Shown: positions 19,191 to 28,340, counted from the stretch's first letter. The stretch is 64,000 bases of DNA from Xanthobacteraceae bacterium (GCA_022841625.1 JALHRD010000012.1:84606-148605); one strand, 5' to 3'. Notes: generated from the letters alone by a model not told the origin. A program made the numbers and translations.

Positions 19191-21743
19191 TTACGCCGCG
19201 CTCGAGCGCTCGTCCGCGAGATGGGTCGGGAAGATGCAGGTCACGGTGGTGCCGCGTCCGACTGCGGAATCGATCGATACTTTGCCGCCATGCAGTTCCA
19301 CGAAGGATCGCACGAGCGAAAGGCCGAGCCCGGTGCCGCGATGGCGCGAGCCGAGTGAGTGGGTCTCGAACCAGTCGAACACCTTGTCCTTGACGTCGGC
19401 TGGGATGCCCGGTCCCTGGTCGGTGACCAGAAACACCACGGCGTCCTGCAATCGCTGCGCCGCCAAAGTCACGGTGCTGCCGGGCGGCGAAAATCCGATG
19501 GCATTGGCCAGGAGATTGAACAACGCCTGGCGCAGGCGTCGTTCGTCGGCGACAAAGGCGCCGATGTCCGGCGCGGTGCGTATTGAAAGTGAAAGACCAG
19601 CTTGCTCCAAGCGATCTTGTACGCCCTCGGCGGCGGCCTCCATGCTGTTGCGAATGTCGACCGGTCCAAGATTGAGTGTCATGGCGCCCGCGTCGATGGT
19701 GGCGAGATCGAGGATGTTGTTGATGATGGCGAGCAATGCGTTGGTCGAGGTGGTGATGTAATTCAGATATTCGCGCTGCTTTGGGTTCAGCGGGCCGGTG
19801 GTTTCCTCGCCGAGGAAATGCGCGAAGCCGATGATGTTGGTGAGCGGGGAGCGCAATTCGTAAGAGACGTGGTGGACGAAATCGATCTTGATCTTGTCGG
19901 CGTCCTCCAGCGCTTCGTTGCGCTCGCGTAGCGCGCGTTCGACATTGGCTGAATCGGTGACATCCTGGAAAGTGACCAGCGTGGCGCCGTCCGGCAACGG
20001 CACGGTCGCGCATTTGACCACGCTGCCGTCACGCCGTTCGATATCGCCCGTCACCGGCGTACGGCCGTCGATTGCCGTGATGGTCGAGCGCAGCGCCGGC
20101 CAAATCGCGTTGTCGCCGGCGAGCGCCGTGCACCAGCCGACCACAGCTTCGACATGTGGACGTTCCTGGAGCGAGGCCGGATCGAACTTCCACATCCGCG
20201 CGAATACCGGGTTGAATAGCCGCAGCCGGCCGTCGCTAGCGAACACCGCAACGCCTTCCGCCAGATTGTCGAGGGTCTCACCCTGGTCGCGGATCAGCGC
20301 TTCGAAACGGCGCTGCAGGTCAAGCGGCTCGGTGATGTCGTCATAGAGATAGATGACGCCGCCTTCCGGATTGGGCGTGGTGACGACGCACAGCGTGCGG
20401 CCGTTGGGCAGGTGCCATTCGTGCGCCTTGGCCTCGGTGGCGCGGTAGGCCTCGTGCAGTTCCGCTTTCCATTTTCGGTAATCTTGCTGTTCCGGCAAAC
20501 GTCGTGCGTCGCGCAGGCGGTCAAGTATTGCGGAGTCGGTGGGGCATTGATCGAGCAGAGCGGCATCGAGGTCCCACAACAGCCGGAACGCGGCATTATA
20601 GAAGGTAAGCCGGTGGTCGGGGCCGAAGATAGCGACGCCAGTGGCCAGGTAATCGAGCGTGCGGCGGTGGGTATCGGCCATGCGTCTAAGCTCGGCGCGC
20701 ATGGCGTCGGGCTCGGTCGCATCAATGCCGATGCCGGCGCTGCCACGGCGGGTCGGGAACGCCAGGACGTCGAATAACACGCGGCCACCCGCAACAATGG
20801 CAGGTAGCCGGCCGGTAAACGTCTGTGCGCTCTCGTGGGCGCGATGCAAATCTGACCGGGCGGCACGATCGAACAATTCGACGCCCCGCTGCGTGACATC
20901 GACGCTGTCCTTGGCGTCAACGGCCCGCACATAGGCTTGGTTGGCGTAAATGAGTTTGCCGGCTTCGTCGCGCGCCCATATCGGAGACGGCAATGCCTCG
21001 ACGAGCGAGCGCAGTGCATCGGCTTCGTCGATCTGGCGTTGGCATTGGCCTTGCAACTCGGCAAACGCGCGCTTCAGGCCGCTTAAATCCTTGATGCGAA
21101 GGATTGCGCGTCCGCCCACCACCTGACCTTCCGCCTCGATCGAGCGCCCTGCGAGCGTCGTCAGCGGCATTGAAAACTTTTCGCCCTGTTCGCGCAGGCT
21201 GGTAACCGCGCCTTTGATCGCTTGCGCGGATTCACTGTCAAGCCAGCGTTCGAAGGCTAGCACTGGGTGTGATGCGGCTCCATCGGTCACGAGTCCGGTG
21301 TCGCCCATGATCTCGGGGGAGTCGTCGGCGGCAGCCCAAGCCACGAGGATTTGCGGCTCCGCACGCAGCATCGCATAGACCCGATCGACCTCGGCGCGGC
21401 TGGCGATAATCTCGTCGCGGGCTTTGGCTTCGGCTTCGGCAAGCCTTCGGCGGGATCGGACCAGAAGGATTGCGGTCACGACCGCAAAGCACAGGACGGA
21501 CAGCGTGATGGCGAACGCCGCGATTTCCTGGTGGTCGAGCAGCGCGAAAGCCTCAAGATAGCTTTCGAGCGGCGGTCTGACGCCGCTATGGGTCACGTCT
21601 TGGGCGTGGGAATGTTGGGCCAAGGCGGCGGTGCCGGCACCCGCCGGTAGCGCGGTGTATGCGGTACCCGCGGCAATGCGGAATCCGCCGCGCCGCGGTT
21701 GAGCCCGAAGGCTCCCGCCCGTGGTCCGGATCGTATCCGGCAT
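19191..21743 (-). CDS. divL: DivL-type PAS sensor pseudokinase with Tyr in the H-box
   Basis: This 850-residue membrane protein has one hydrophobic segment at ~73-95, several PAS-like domains (about residues 235-600), a dimerisation/phosphoacceptor helix, and a HATPase domain. The H-box reads FVHHVSYELRSPL: the usual phospho-His position is Tyr628 (codon at 19860-19862), the hallmark of DivL. The catalytic domain still has the N-box NLLANAIGF, DQGPGIP and GTGLGLSLVRSFVELHGG. In Caulobacter and Agrobacterium DivL stimulates CckA and hence CtrA, linking the cell cycle to polarity. Start chosen is ATG 21743 (a TTG at 21758 is possible). I recall divL preceding the tsaE-amgK/murU/addBA genes in rhizobia; here a Bug/oxidase pair has come between. 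Confidence 0.87.
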   Translation of the reverse strand: MPDTIRTTGGSLRAQPRRGGFRIAAGTAYTALPAGAGTAALAQHSHAQDVTHSGVRPPLESYLEAFALLDHQEIAAFAITLSVLCFAVVTAILLVRSRRRLAEAEAKARDEIIASRAEVDRVYAMLRAEPQILVAWAAADDSPEIMGDTGLVTDGAASHPVLAFERWLDSESAQAIKGAVTSLREQGEKFSMPLTTLAGRSIEAEGQVVGGRAILRIKDLSGLKRAFAELQGQCQRQIDEADALRSLVEALPSPIWARDEAGKLIYANQAYVRAVDAKDSVDVTQRGVELFDRAARSDLHRAHESAQTFTGRLPAIVAGGRVLFDVLAFPTRRGSAGIGIDATEPDAMRAELRRMADTHRRTLDYLATGVAIFGPDHRLTFYNAAFRLLWDLDAALLDQCPTDSAILDRLRDARRLPEQQDYRKWKAELHEAYRATEAKAHEWHLPNGRTLCVVTTPNPEGGVIYLYDDITEPLDLQRRFEALIRDQGETLDNLAEGVAVFASDGRLRLFNPVFARMWKFDPASLQERPHVEAVVGWCTALAGDNAIWPALRSTITAIDGRTPVTGDIERRDGSVVKCATVPLPDGATLVTFQDVTDSANVERALRERNEALEDADKIKIDFVHHVSYELRSPLTNIIGFAHFLGEETTGPLNPKQREYLNYITTSTNALLAIINNILDLATIDAGAMTLNLGPVDIRNSMEAAAEGVQDRLEQAGLSLSIRTAPDIGAFVADERRLRQALFNLLANAIGFSPPGSTVTLAAQRLQDAVVFLVTDQGPGIPADVKDKVFDWFETHSLGSRHRGTGLGLSLVRSFVELHGGKVSIDSAVGRGTTVTCIFPTHLADERSSAA

Positions 21744-21975
21744 ACCAGAATGCCCCAATTCGCCGCATTTTCAGAGGCTCAAGCGTCCGCTTCTTGAGCC
21801 CCAAGCCTCAGACGGGCAGCGCCGGCTTGCCGTTACCCCACCGTCCCGTCGCCGCCCACGAATCCCACGAATCAAGGGACTTTAACCCCAAGGCGACGCC
21901 GACTGTAAGAGTCCAGATCGTGAACGCGGCGCGACAGAGGGTTTTAGATCGGCGATTGCGCGTTATGATGGCGCG

Positions 21976-22950
21976 ATGATCGTCGCCCGCCTCATCGTCG
22001 CCCGCCTCATGGTGCCAGCGGTCCTTTCGTTGAGCGCCGCGGCCGCTTGCGCGCAACCCTATCCGGCCAAGCCGATCAAACTGGTGGTCGGCTTTCCGGC
22101 CGGCGGCGCGACCGACACCACCGCGCGGCTGATTGCTCAGCGGATGCAATCGAGTCTGGGGCAAACGATCGTGATCGAAAACATCGGCGGCGCCGGCGGT
22201 TCCATCGCAGCCAAGCAGGTGGCGGCTGCGCCGGCCGATGGCTACACACTGATGATGACGACCACCAGCGCCTTCGGCACCCAACCGCGGCTCTACAAGC
22301 TCGACTACGACCCGGTGACGGCGTTTGCGCCGATCGCGACGTTGGTGGTGGACAAGGGCGTGCTGGTGGTCGGGCCGTCATGGCCAGTAACGACCGTGCA
22401 GGAAATGGTCACGCAAGCGAAGGCCGCGCCAGGCAAATTCAACTACGGCTCCGCCATCGGCATTGGCCCGCATTTCGTATTCGAATTGTTCAAGCGCAAG
22501 GCCGGCGTCGACATCGTGCATGTGCCCTATCGCGGCGGCGGTCCGATGATCGCCGACCTGGTCGGCGGGCAGATCCACGCCACCGTCAATGGCAAGTCGG
22601 TGCTGCGCCAGCACATCGAAAGCGGCAAGGTGCGCGCGCTTGGCGTCAGCGCTGCGCGGCGCTGGGACGACATGAAGGATGTGCCGACCTTAATGGAAGC
22701 CGGTTTGCTCGACGCGCCCTATGACACGCTGTTTGCAATCGTAGCGCCCGCCGGCGTACCGGCACCAATCGTGGCGCGGCTCAATGCGGTGATCAACGAA
22801 GGTCTCCGGTCGGGCGAGATGCGCGCAAGCCTCGACAAGCTCGGCATCGAGCCTCACGCGACCACGCCCGCGGAGTTTGCCAAGATCATCGCCGAGGAAG
22901 CGCCACGCTGGAGCGAAGCCGTGGCGCTGACCGGCATCAAGGTGCAGTAG
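21976..22950 (+). CDS. TctC/Bug-family periplasmic solute-binding protein
   Basis: This 324-residue protein has a Sec-type signal peptide ending at ACAQ, followed by PYPAKPIKLVVGFPAGGATDTTARL. It has the family motifs IVIENIGGAGGSIAAKQVA and HVPYRGGGPMIADLVGG. The first codons contain a direct repeat of a 15-base unit (atcgtcgcccgcctc twice), giving IVARLIVARL in the signal peptide. It is an orphan receptor without TctAB nearby. It stands next to the aldolase/LigJ-like pair and may bind a carboxylate related to that pathway, but the ligand is not visible. Confidence 0.88.
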   Translation: MIVARLIVARLMVPAVLSLSAAAACAQPYPAKPIKLVVGFPAGGATDTTARLIAQRMQSSLGQTIVIENIGGAGGSIAAKQVAAAPADGYTLMMTTTSAFGTQPRLYKLDYDPVTAFAPIATLVVDKGVLVVGPSWPVTTVQEMVTQAKAAPGKFNYGSAIGIGPHFVFELFKRKAGVDIVHVPYRGGGPMIADLVGGQIHATVNGKSVLRQHIESGKVRALGVSAARRWDDMKDVPTLMEAGLLDAPYDTLFAIVAPAGVPAPIVARLNAVINEGLRSGEMRASLDKLGIEPHATTPAEFAKIIAEEAPRWSEAVALTGIKVQ

Positions 22951-22954
22951 AGAG

Positions 22955-23030
22955 GCGAATAGCGAATGGCGAGTAGTGAAAGACGCGCGACGGCCCCCTG
23001 ACTATTCGCTATTCGCTACTCACTATTCGC
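22955..23030. terminator. Inverted repeat between convergent genes
   Basis: A 13-base arm (22955-22967) is matched perfectly by its reverse complement at 23004-23016, and further copies of the ctattcgc/gcgaatag unit extend the right side to 23030. The element sits exactly between the stops of the Bug gene and the convergent aldolase gene, so a bidirectional terminator is the natural reading. The repeated short unit also resembles a small intergenic repeat family. Confidence 0.6.
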
Positions 23031-23894
23031 TTACTTCCGTCCCGCCGCCGCCATCGCCTTGTCGAGGTGATTGAAGCTGCGCACCGGCGCGCACATCAGG
23101 AAACGGTAGCCTTCCGAAATGATGCGTTCGCAATTGCCGGCTTCGACATGCGGGTGGCCGACCACAACATTGTGCTTTTTGCAAGTGTCGACCACGCGCT
23201 TCATCCAGGCCAGCACTTCCTTATGCTCGTATTGGCGCGGATAGCCGAGCTCCTGCGACAGGTCGCCTTCGCCGATCAGAATCGCGCCGATACCGGGAAC
23301 GTTCTTGAGTATGTCGTCGAGGTTCTCAACGCCACGCGTGTCCTCGATCTGCAGGATGACGAAGATCTCGCCATGCTTGGCCAGCGGCCAGACGTCGGCC
23401 TTGGCATAGTAATCCTGCTGGCTGAGGCCCCAATAGCGGGCCGCGGTGGTCGGGCCGTCGCCACGAATACCGGCGGGTTCATAGAGCGGTGCATTCTTCA
23501 GCCGCGGATAGCGGCAGGCGGCAACCGCGTTATAGGCCTCGTCGACGGTCGAAATATGCGGCCAGACCACGCCGTAGCAGCCGAGGTCGAGCGCCTGTTT
23601 GGCGTGCCACTGGCCCTTCTCGACGCCGTTGACCGGGATACGCACCATTGGCGCGACCGGCGGCACCACCGAGGCGGCCTTGGCGATTTGCGCTCGGTTG
23701 AGCATGTATTGCAGACAATCGCGCAATGCCCGGCCTTCCCAGAAATTGTGCTCCATCTCGTAGACGCAGCCGTCGAACTTCGATGTGCTCATTGCGAGCG
23801 CGGCATCGATCTCGGCGGGCGTGAAGCAGGTAAAGGCGTGCTGCCCCCCTTCCAAAGCGCGGACGACATTGTTCAGACGCGGCAGATCAGCCAT
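23031..23894 (-). CDS. HpcH/HpaI-family (class II) pyruvate aldolase or lyase
   Basis: This 287-residue protein of the HpcH/HpaI family typically cleaves 4-hydroxy-2-oxo acids to pyruvate and an aldehyde or oxo acid with a divalent metal. The metal ligands are seen as Glu in LQIEDTRGVEN and Asp in GEGDLSQELG. The substrate-phosphate/carboxylate loop region is MVRIPVNGVEKG. The start ATG gives MADLPRLNNVVRAL. It is transcribed divergently from the LigJ-like hydratase 107 bases away, which suggests shared control. The substrate is unknown; a cleavage of 4-carboxy-4-hydroxy-2-oxoadipate would fit the neighbour but is inference. Confidence 0.83.
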   Translation of the reverse strand: MADLPRLNNVVRALEGGQHAFTCFTPAEIDAALAMSTSKFDGCVYEMEHNFWEGRALRDCLQYMLNRAQIAKAASVVPPVAPMVRIPVNGVEKGQWHAKQALDLGCYGVVWPHISTVDEAYNAVAACRYPRLKNAPLYEPAGIRGDGPTTAARYWGLSQQDYYAKADVWPLAKHGEIFVILQIEDTRGVENLDDILKNVPGIGAILIGEGDLSQELGYPRQYEHKEVLAWMKRVVDTCKKHNVVVGHPHVEAGNCERIISEGYRFLMCAPVRSFNHLDKAMAAAGRK

Positions 23895-24001
23895 AGTAAC
23901 CCCCTTCACGCGTGGTCGTTGCGCTTCTATAGACGACCCGAAATTCGCCGTCACCACCGCAGATTCACGCGGCCCGCCGACCGAGAACCGAGCAGAGCGT
24001 C

Positions 24002-25039
24002 ATGATCATCGATTGCCACGGCCACTACACCACCGAGCCCAAGGACCTCCACCGTTTCCGTAAGGACCAGACCGAAGCCGTCAAGAACAAGGACCCGCTG
24101 CCGCCGCGGGCCGGGCTGAAAATGTCCGACGACGAGATCCGGGCGTCGATCGAGGGCGCGCAGCTCAAGCTCCAGCGCGAGCGTGGCACCGACCTGACGA
24201 TCTTCTCGCCGCGCGCTTCCGGCATGGGCCACCACATCGGCGACTTCACGGTATCCAAGGAATGGACCGAAATCTGCAACGACCTCATTCACCGGGTCTG
24301 CACCCTGTTCCCGAAGAACTTCATCGGGGTCTGTCAATTGCCACAGACCCAAGGCGAAGCGCCGACCTCCTCGATCAAGGAACTCGAGCGCTGCGTGAAG
24401 GAACTCGGCATGGTCGGTTGCAATCTCAATCCCGACCCGTCCGGCGGCTATTTCAACGCCCCGCCGCTCACCGACAAATACTGGTATCCGTTCTACGAAA
24501 AGATGATCGAACTCGACGTGCCGGCAATGATCCATGTGTCGGGCTGCTGCAACCCGGCGCAGCACACCACCGGTTCATATTATCTCAATGCCGATACCAT
24601 GGCGGTGATGCAGCTCATTTTGTCCGATGTGTTCAAGGATTTTCCCAAGCTCAAGCTGATCATCCCGCATGGCGGCGGTGCGGTGCCCTATCATTGGGGC
24701 CGGTTCCGCGGCATCGCGCTCGACAACAAGCGGCCCGAGCTCACTGAGATCATGGGCAACAACATCTATTTCGACACCTGCGTCTACCACCAGCCCGGCA
24801 TCGACCTGCTCACCAAGGTGGTGCCGGCTGACAATATTTTGTTTGCGTCGGAGATGGTCGGCGCGGTGAAGGGGATCGACCCCAAGACCGGGCAATATTT
24901 CGACGACACCAAGCGCTATGTCGACAATACGCCGAATCTTTCGCCGGCCGATAAGCAGAAGGTGTTCGAGGGCAATGCCTATAAGGTCTATCCGCGGCTC
25001 AAGGCGCAGATCGAGAAGCAGGCGCGGGGGAATGGGTAG
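24002..25039 (+). CDS. Amidohydrolase-family protein, probable 4-oxalomesaconate hydratase (LigJ-like)
   Basis: This is a 345-residue amidohydrolase-2 barrel. The metal motif DCHGH supplies His6 and His8, MIHVSG supplies His178, and ASEMVG supplies Glu284; these are the positions I recall for the zinc ligands of LigJ, and the length is also nearly the same. Other LigJ-like stretches are LNPDPSGGYFNAPPLTDKYW and IPHGGGAVPYHWGRF. LigJ hydrates 4-oxalomesaconate in protocatechuate/gallate 4,5-cleavage. An ACMSD-type decarboxylase is the main alternative. No ligAB or ligC genes are in the window. Confidence 0.78.
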   Translation: MIIDCHGHYTTEPKDLHRFRKDQTEAVKNKDPLPPRAGLKMSDDEIRASIEGAQLKLQRERGTDLTIFSPRASGMGHHIGDFTVSKEWTEICNDLIHRVCTLFPKNFIGVCQLPQTQGEAPTSSIKELERCVKELGMVGCNLNPDPSGGYFNAPPLTDKYWYPFYEKMIELDVPAMIHVSGCCNPAQHTTGSYYLNADTMAVMQLILSDVFKDFPKLKLIIPHGGGAVPYHWGRFRGIALDNKRPELTEIMGNNIYFDTCVYHQPGIDLLTKVVPADNILFASEMVGAVKGIDPKTGQYFDDTKRYVDNTPNLSPADKQKVFEGNAYKVYPRLKAQIEKQARGNG

Positions 25040-25056
25040 CGGGCGGCCGTATCCGC

Positions 25057-26016
25057 TCACTGCGGCTCGATCTTCGCCGCCGCCACCACCTTGGCCCACT
25101 TGTCGTAGTCTTCGCGCAGGAACTTGGCGTAGGCCTCGGGCGTAGTGCCAACCACATCGACGCCGATCTTGGCCATGCGCTCGTGGAATCCCTTGTCGGA
25201 GATGATCGCGGTGATCTCGCGATGCAGGGTCGCAATGATATTGGGCGGCGTGCCGGCGGGCGCCACCAGCCCAACGCCGGAGCCGACCTCGACATCGGGC
25301 AGGCCAATCTCGGCCATGGTTGGCACCTTGGGCAGCGAAGCAATGCGCTTGGTGCTGGAGGTTGCGAGCGCCTTGAGCTTGCCGTCGTTGATCAGGTCCA
25401 GGATCGAATTGATCGCGCCAATGAACATGTCGATGCGGCCGGCCAGGAGATCGGGTAATACCGCCGTCGCGCCGCGGAATGGCACGTGAATGAGATCGAC
25501 GCCGGCCGCCATCTTGAACAATTCGCCACCGAGATGCTGCGGCGTTCCTTGCCCGACCGAGCCGTAAGTGAGTGTACCGGGATTTTTCTTCGCGAGGGCG
25601 ACGAATTCTTGCACCGAGCTTACCGGCAGGCTTGCCGGCACCACCATCACAAACGGGACATCGGCGACCAGATTGATTGCCGCGAATTCCTTCACCGGAT
25701 CGTAGAGCTGCTTTTTCGAAAGGTGCGGTCCCATGGTGAAGGACGCCGGCGTGATCAGCATGGTGTGCCCGTCCGGTGGCGCCTTCGCCACCATTTGATA
25801 GGCGACAGTGCCGCCGCCGCCGGGACGGTTCTCGACCACGGCGGTTTGCTTGAGGCGGGCCTGCAGCCCCGCGGCGATTTCGCGTGCGACGATGTCATTG
25901 GAGCCGCCCGGCGTGAACGGAACGATGATCTTGATCGTCTGGTTGGGAAAGCCCTGTGCGCCGGCGGCGGACGCGGTGGCGGCAACGATCAGGCAAGCGG
26001 CGAGCAGGCGTTTCAT
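25057..26016 (-). CDS. TctC/Bug-family periplasmic solute-binding protein
   Basis: This 319-residue protein has a clear Sec signal (MKRLLAACLIVAATASAAGAQ), then FPNQTIKIIVPFTPGGSNDIVAREI, AVVENRPGGGGTVAYQMV and HVPFRGATAVLPDLLAGRID. It converges on the LigJ-like gene, leaving 17 bases between the stops. No membrane partner genes are visible. The ligand is not predictable from sequence alone. Confidence 0.87.
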   Translation of the reverse strand: MKRLLAACLIVAATASAAGAQGFPNQTIKIIVPFTPGGSNDIVAREIAAGLQARLKQTAVVENRPGGGGTVAYQMVAKAPPDGHTMLITPASFTMGPHLSKKQLYDPVKEFAAINLVADVPFVMVVPASLPVSSVQEFVALAKKNPGTLTYGSVGQGTPQHLGGELFKMAAGVDLIHVPFRGATAVLPDLLAGRIDMFIGAINSILDLINDGKLKALATSSTKRIASLPKVPTMAEIGLPDVEVGSGVGLVAPAGTPPNIIATLHREITAIISDKGFHERMAKIGVDVVGTTPEAYAKFLREDYDKWAKVVAAAKIEPQ

Positions 26017-26118
26017 GGTGTCCTCACAATCGCGGCTATCAATATCACCCTCGCGGTCGGCCGCCTATTCGGGATGACATGATCGCGGGGTGGCGATCGG
26101 CATGGTATGGGGTGTATC

Positions 26119-27246
26119 ATGAACTTTTCCGGCCGATGGTCCACCTCGTTTGGGTCCATGATCCTGGCGCAAGACGGGAACCGCGTGCGCGGCACCTATG
26201 GGCCGGACGGGACCAGCCACCCCGTTGAGGGGACGGTTACGGCCGATGAGTTTACCTTCCGCTACACCGAGCCACACGAGACCGGCACCGGCCGGTTCAA
26301 GCTTCGTCGCCACGGCTGCTTCACCGGCGAATATCAAGCGGCCGGCGGCCTGCGTGCCTTTCCTTGGCAAGGCTGGCGCGATTGCGACGGCCTTTGGGAT
26401 ACCCATCTCGGGCGCCTGCGATTTGTGCACGAGACCGCCGACCGGGTCGTTGGTTTTGCGGAATCCGATGCGATGGCGCGCCTGGAGGGCCGGTTTGAAG
26501 GCCGGCGGCTGACGTTCACGCTGGTCGCCGGCAGTTATAGCGGTCGCGGCGTTTTGGAACTCGACGCGTCAGGCTACACGCTCAACGGCGAATGGCTGGA
26601 GCAAGGCCAGCCGTTGCGGGCGCTTGGCGGCCAGCGCATTGTATCGCGACCTGGATTGATCTGGCTGGTTGTGCTTGAGGCCTATTGGCAGCGCGCGCTT
26701 GACGACAACGAATTCGCGTTCGGCCACATGCTGAAGGAGTTTTTTGCGCGCGTGCCGCGTGTACAGATTCGGCATCGTTACTATCATGACGAGGCGAGCC
26801 TGTTGCGGTGGTGCCGCCAGCTTCTGTATCTGCCGGAGCCGGCGGTGCTGGTATTGGCAGGCCACGGCGAAACCAACGGCCTCACCGTCAATGGCCAGAT
26901 CATTGCGCCCGGCCTTATCTTCGATAGTCTGCGTTACGCTGACGGCTTGCAGCTGTTACATTTCTCCTCCTGCCTGGTTGCGCAAGACAGTGAGCGCGCG
27001 CTCAGCGCGGCGCCGTTTCCTGTCTCTGGATACAAAACCAGTGTCGATTGGGCGCAGAGCGCGATCACTGAATTCGTCTATTACGACCTGATTCTAGAGA
27101 AGGGCCTCTCACCGGCCGCGGCGGCGCAGCAACTGGTATCGCTGGTGCGTTTCGCCGGCGCGGACGAAATTCCGGGATCGCCCTATCGTCCGGCCGGCTT
27201 CTGCTTTTTCGGATCGAACAACGGGGCGCCGCCAAAGGTCGGCTAG
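26119..27246 (+). CDS. Two-repeat beta protein with a C-terminal caspase-like His/Cys domain
   Basis: This 375-residue protein has no signal peptide. Residues 1-~85 and ~88-170 are tandem repeats: both follow G-x-W-x-T-x-x-G-x-(M/L), then V-x-G, (P/L)EG, FTF/TFT, G-x-G and a final G-E-(Y/W). The C-terminal part (~190-370) has a predicted alpha/beta core with VLVLAGHGETNG (His249) and LLHFSSCLVA (Cys285), the spacing and context of a caspase/CHAT-type clan CD dyad. I infer a protease domain behind a beta-rich sensing or binding module. Start is ATG 26119, preceded by a GGGG box; ATG 26107 is an alternative. Substrate and partners are unknown. Confidence 0.62.
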   Translation: MNFSGRWSTSFGSMILAQDGNRVRGTYGPDGTSHPVEGTVTADEFTFRYTEPHETGTGRFKLRRHGCFTGEYQAAGGLRAFPWQGWRDCDGLWDTHLGRLRFVHETADRVVGFAESDAMARLEGRFEGRRLTFTLVAGSYSGRGVLELDASGYTLNGEWLEQGQPLRALGGQRIVSRPGLIWLVVLEAYWQRALDDNEFAFGHMLKEFFARVPRVQIRHRYYHDEASLLRWCRQLLYLPEPAVLVLAGHGETNGLTVNGQIIAPGLIFDSLRYADGLQLLHFSSCLVAQDSERALSAAPFPVSGYKTSVDWAQSAITEFVYYDLILEKGLSPAAAAQQLVSLVRFAGADEIPGSPYRPAGFCFFGSNNGAPPKVG

Positions 27247-27298
27247 GCATGCGCGCCCCGAGGCCTTATATGCAGCCCAGCATCATCGAGGAACTGCA

Positions 27299-28327
27299 AT
27301 GTCGGTATCCGGCTCCGTATCCGCGCTGGGCTATGTCGTCGCGCGCACCAAAGACTTAAGCGACTGGGGATCGTTTGGCCCGGGCCTGCTCGGCTTGCAG
27401 CGCATCGACCGGTCGCGGACCTCGCTGGCGTTCCGCATGGACGACCGCAAGCAACGGATCATTGTCGATGCCGATGGCGGGGAGGGTATCTCGGTGTTCG
27501 GCTGGGAGACCGCGGATGCGGCCGCGCTCGAAGCACTGGCGGCGAAGCTTGAAAGCAACGGCGTGAAGGTTACGCGGGGGTTGTGCGCGCTTGCCGATGA
27601 GCGGCGGGTGCGCGATTTGATCGTCTTGAGCGATCCGCTCGGCAATCGGATCGAAGTTTTTCACGGCGCGGAGATCGCGTCCGAGCCGTTCGCGCCGGGC
27701 CGATCGATGTCCGGTTTTCGCACCGGGCCACTCGGTCTCGGGCATGTCGTGCTCAATGTTGAGAACTCCGAGACCATCCAACAGCTCTTGCCGTTCTACC
27801 GGGATCTGCTCGGCTTCCGGCTCACCGATTACTACTCGCATCCGTTTGAGGCGTTCTTTCTGCACGTCAATCCGCGCCACCATAGCCTCGCCATGATCCG
27901 CACCGGCAAGAACGCCGTGCATCACATCATGATGGAAGTCTTCTCGTTTGATGACATGGGGCAAGGCTACGATATCGCGCAGCGCGACGGTCGGGTTGCC
28001 ACCACCATGGGTCGGCACACTTCGGATTTCATTACGTCGTTCTATACGTTCACGCCGTCCGGCTTCATGGTCGAGTATGGCTGGGGCGCACGTTCGATCG
28101 ATCCGAATAGCTGGCAAGCCTATGAGCGCAAGGAGGGTCCGAGCATGTGGGGCCACGATCGCGCCTGGCTGCCGGCGGAACAGCAGGAAGCCGCGCGCAA
28201 ACTCAGGCTCGATAACGCCGCCAAAGGCCTGCGCCGTCCGGTACAGGTGATGGACGGCAACTATCACCGGATGGCCGGCGTCTGTCCCTGGTGGGATGAA
28301 TTGCGCGACAGACGACAATTTGGATGA
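27299..28327 (+). CDS. VOC-family protein, type I extradiol dioxygenase-like
   Basis: This 342-residue protein has two vicinal-oxygen-chelate modules, the BphC-type extradiol dioxygenase layout. In the C-terminal module the candidate iron ligands are His in GLGHVVLNV, His in HHIMMEV and Glu in MVEYGWG. The N-terminal module lacks metal ligands, as usual for this family. An AGGA ribosome site precedes the ATG. It would cleave a catechol-type ring beside the hydroxyls; the natural substrate is unknown. Proximity to the LigJ-like and aldolase genes supports an aromatic catabolic context, although they do not form one operon. Confidence 0.82.
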   Translation: MSVSGSVSALGYVVARTKDLSDWGSFGPGLLGLQRIDRSRTSLAFRMDDRKQRIIVDADGGEGISVFGWETADAAALEALAAKLESNGVKVTRGLCALADERRVRDLIVLSDPLGNRIEVFHGAEIASEPFAPGRSMSGFRTGPLGLGHVVLNVENSETIQQLLPFYRDLLGFRLTDYYSHPFEAFFLHVNPRHHSLAMIRTGKNAVHHIMMEVFSFDDMGQGYDIAQRDGRVATTMGRHTSDFITSFYTFTPSGFMVEYGWGARSIDPNSWQAYERKEGPSMWGHDRAWLPAEQQEAARKLRLDNAAKGLRRPVQVMDGNYHRMAGVCPWWDELRDRRQFG

Positions 28328-28340
28328 AAGATTAGGACCG

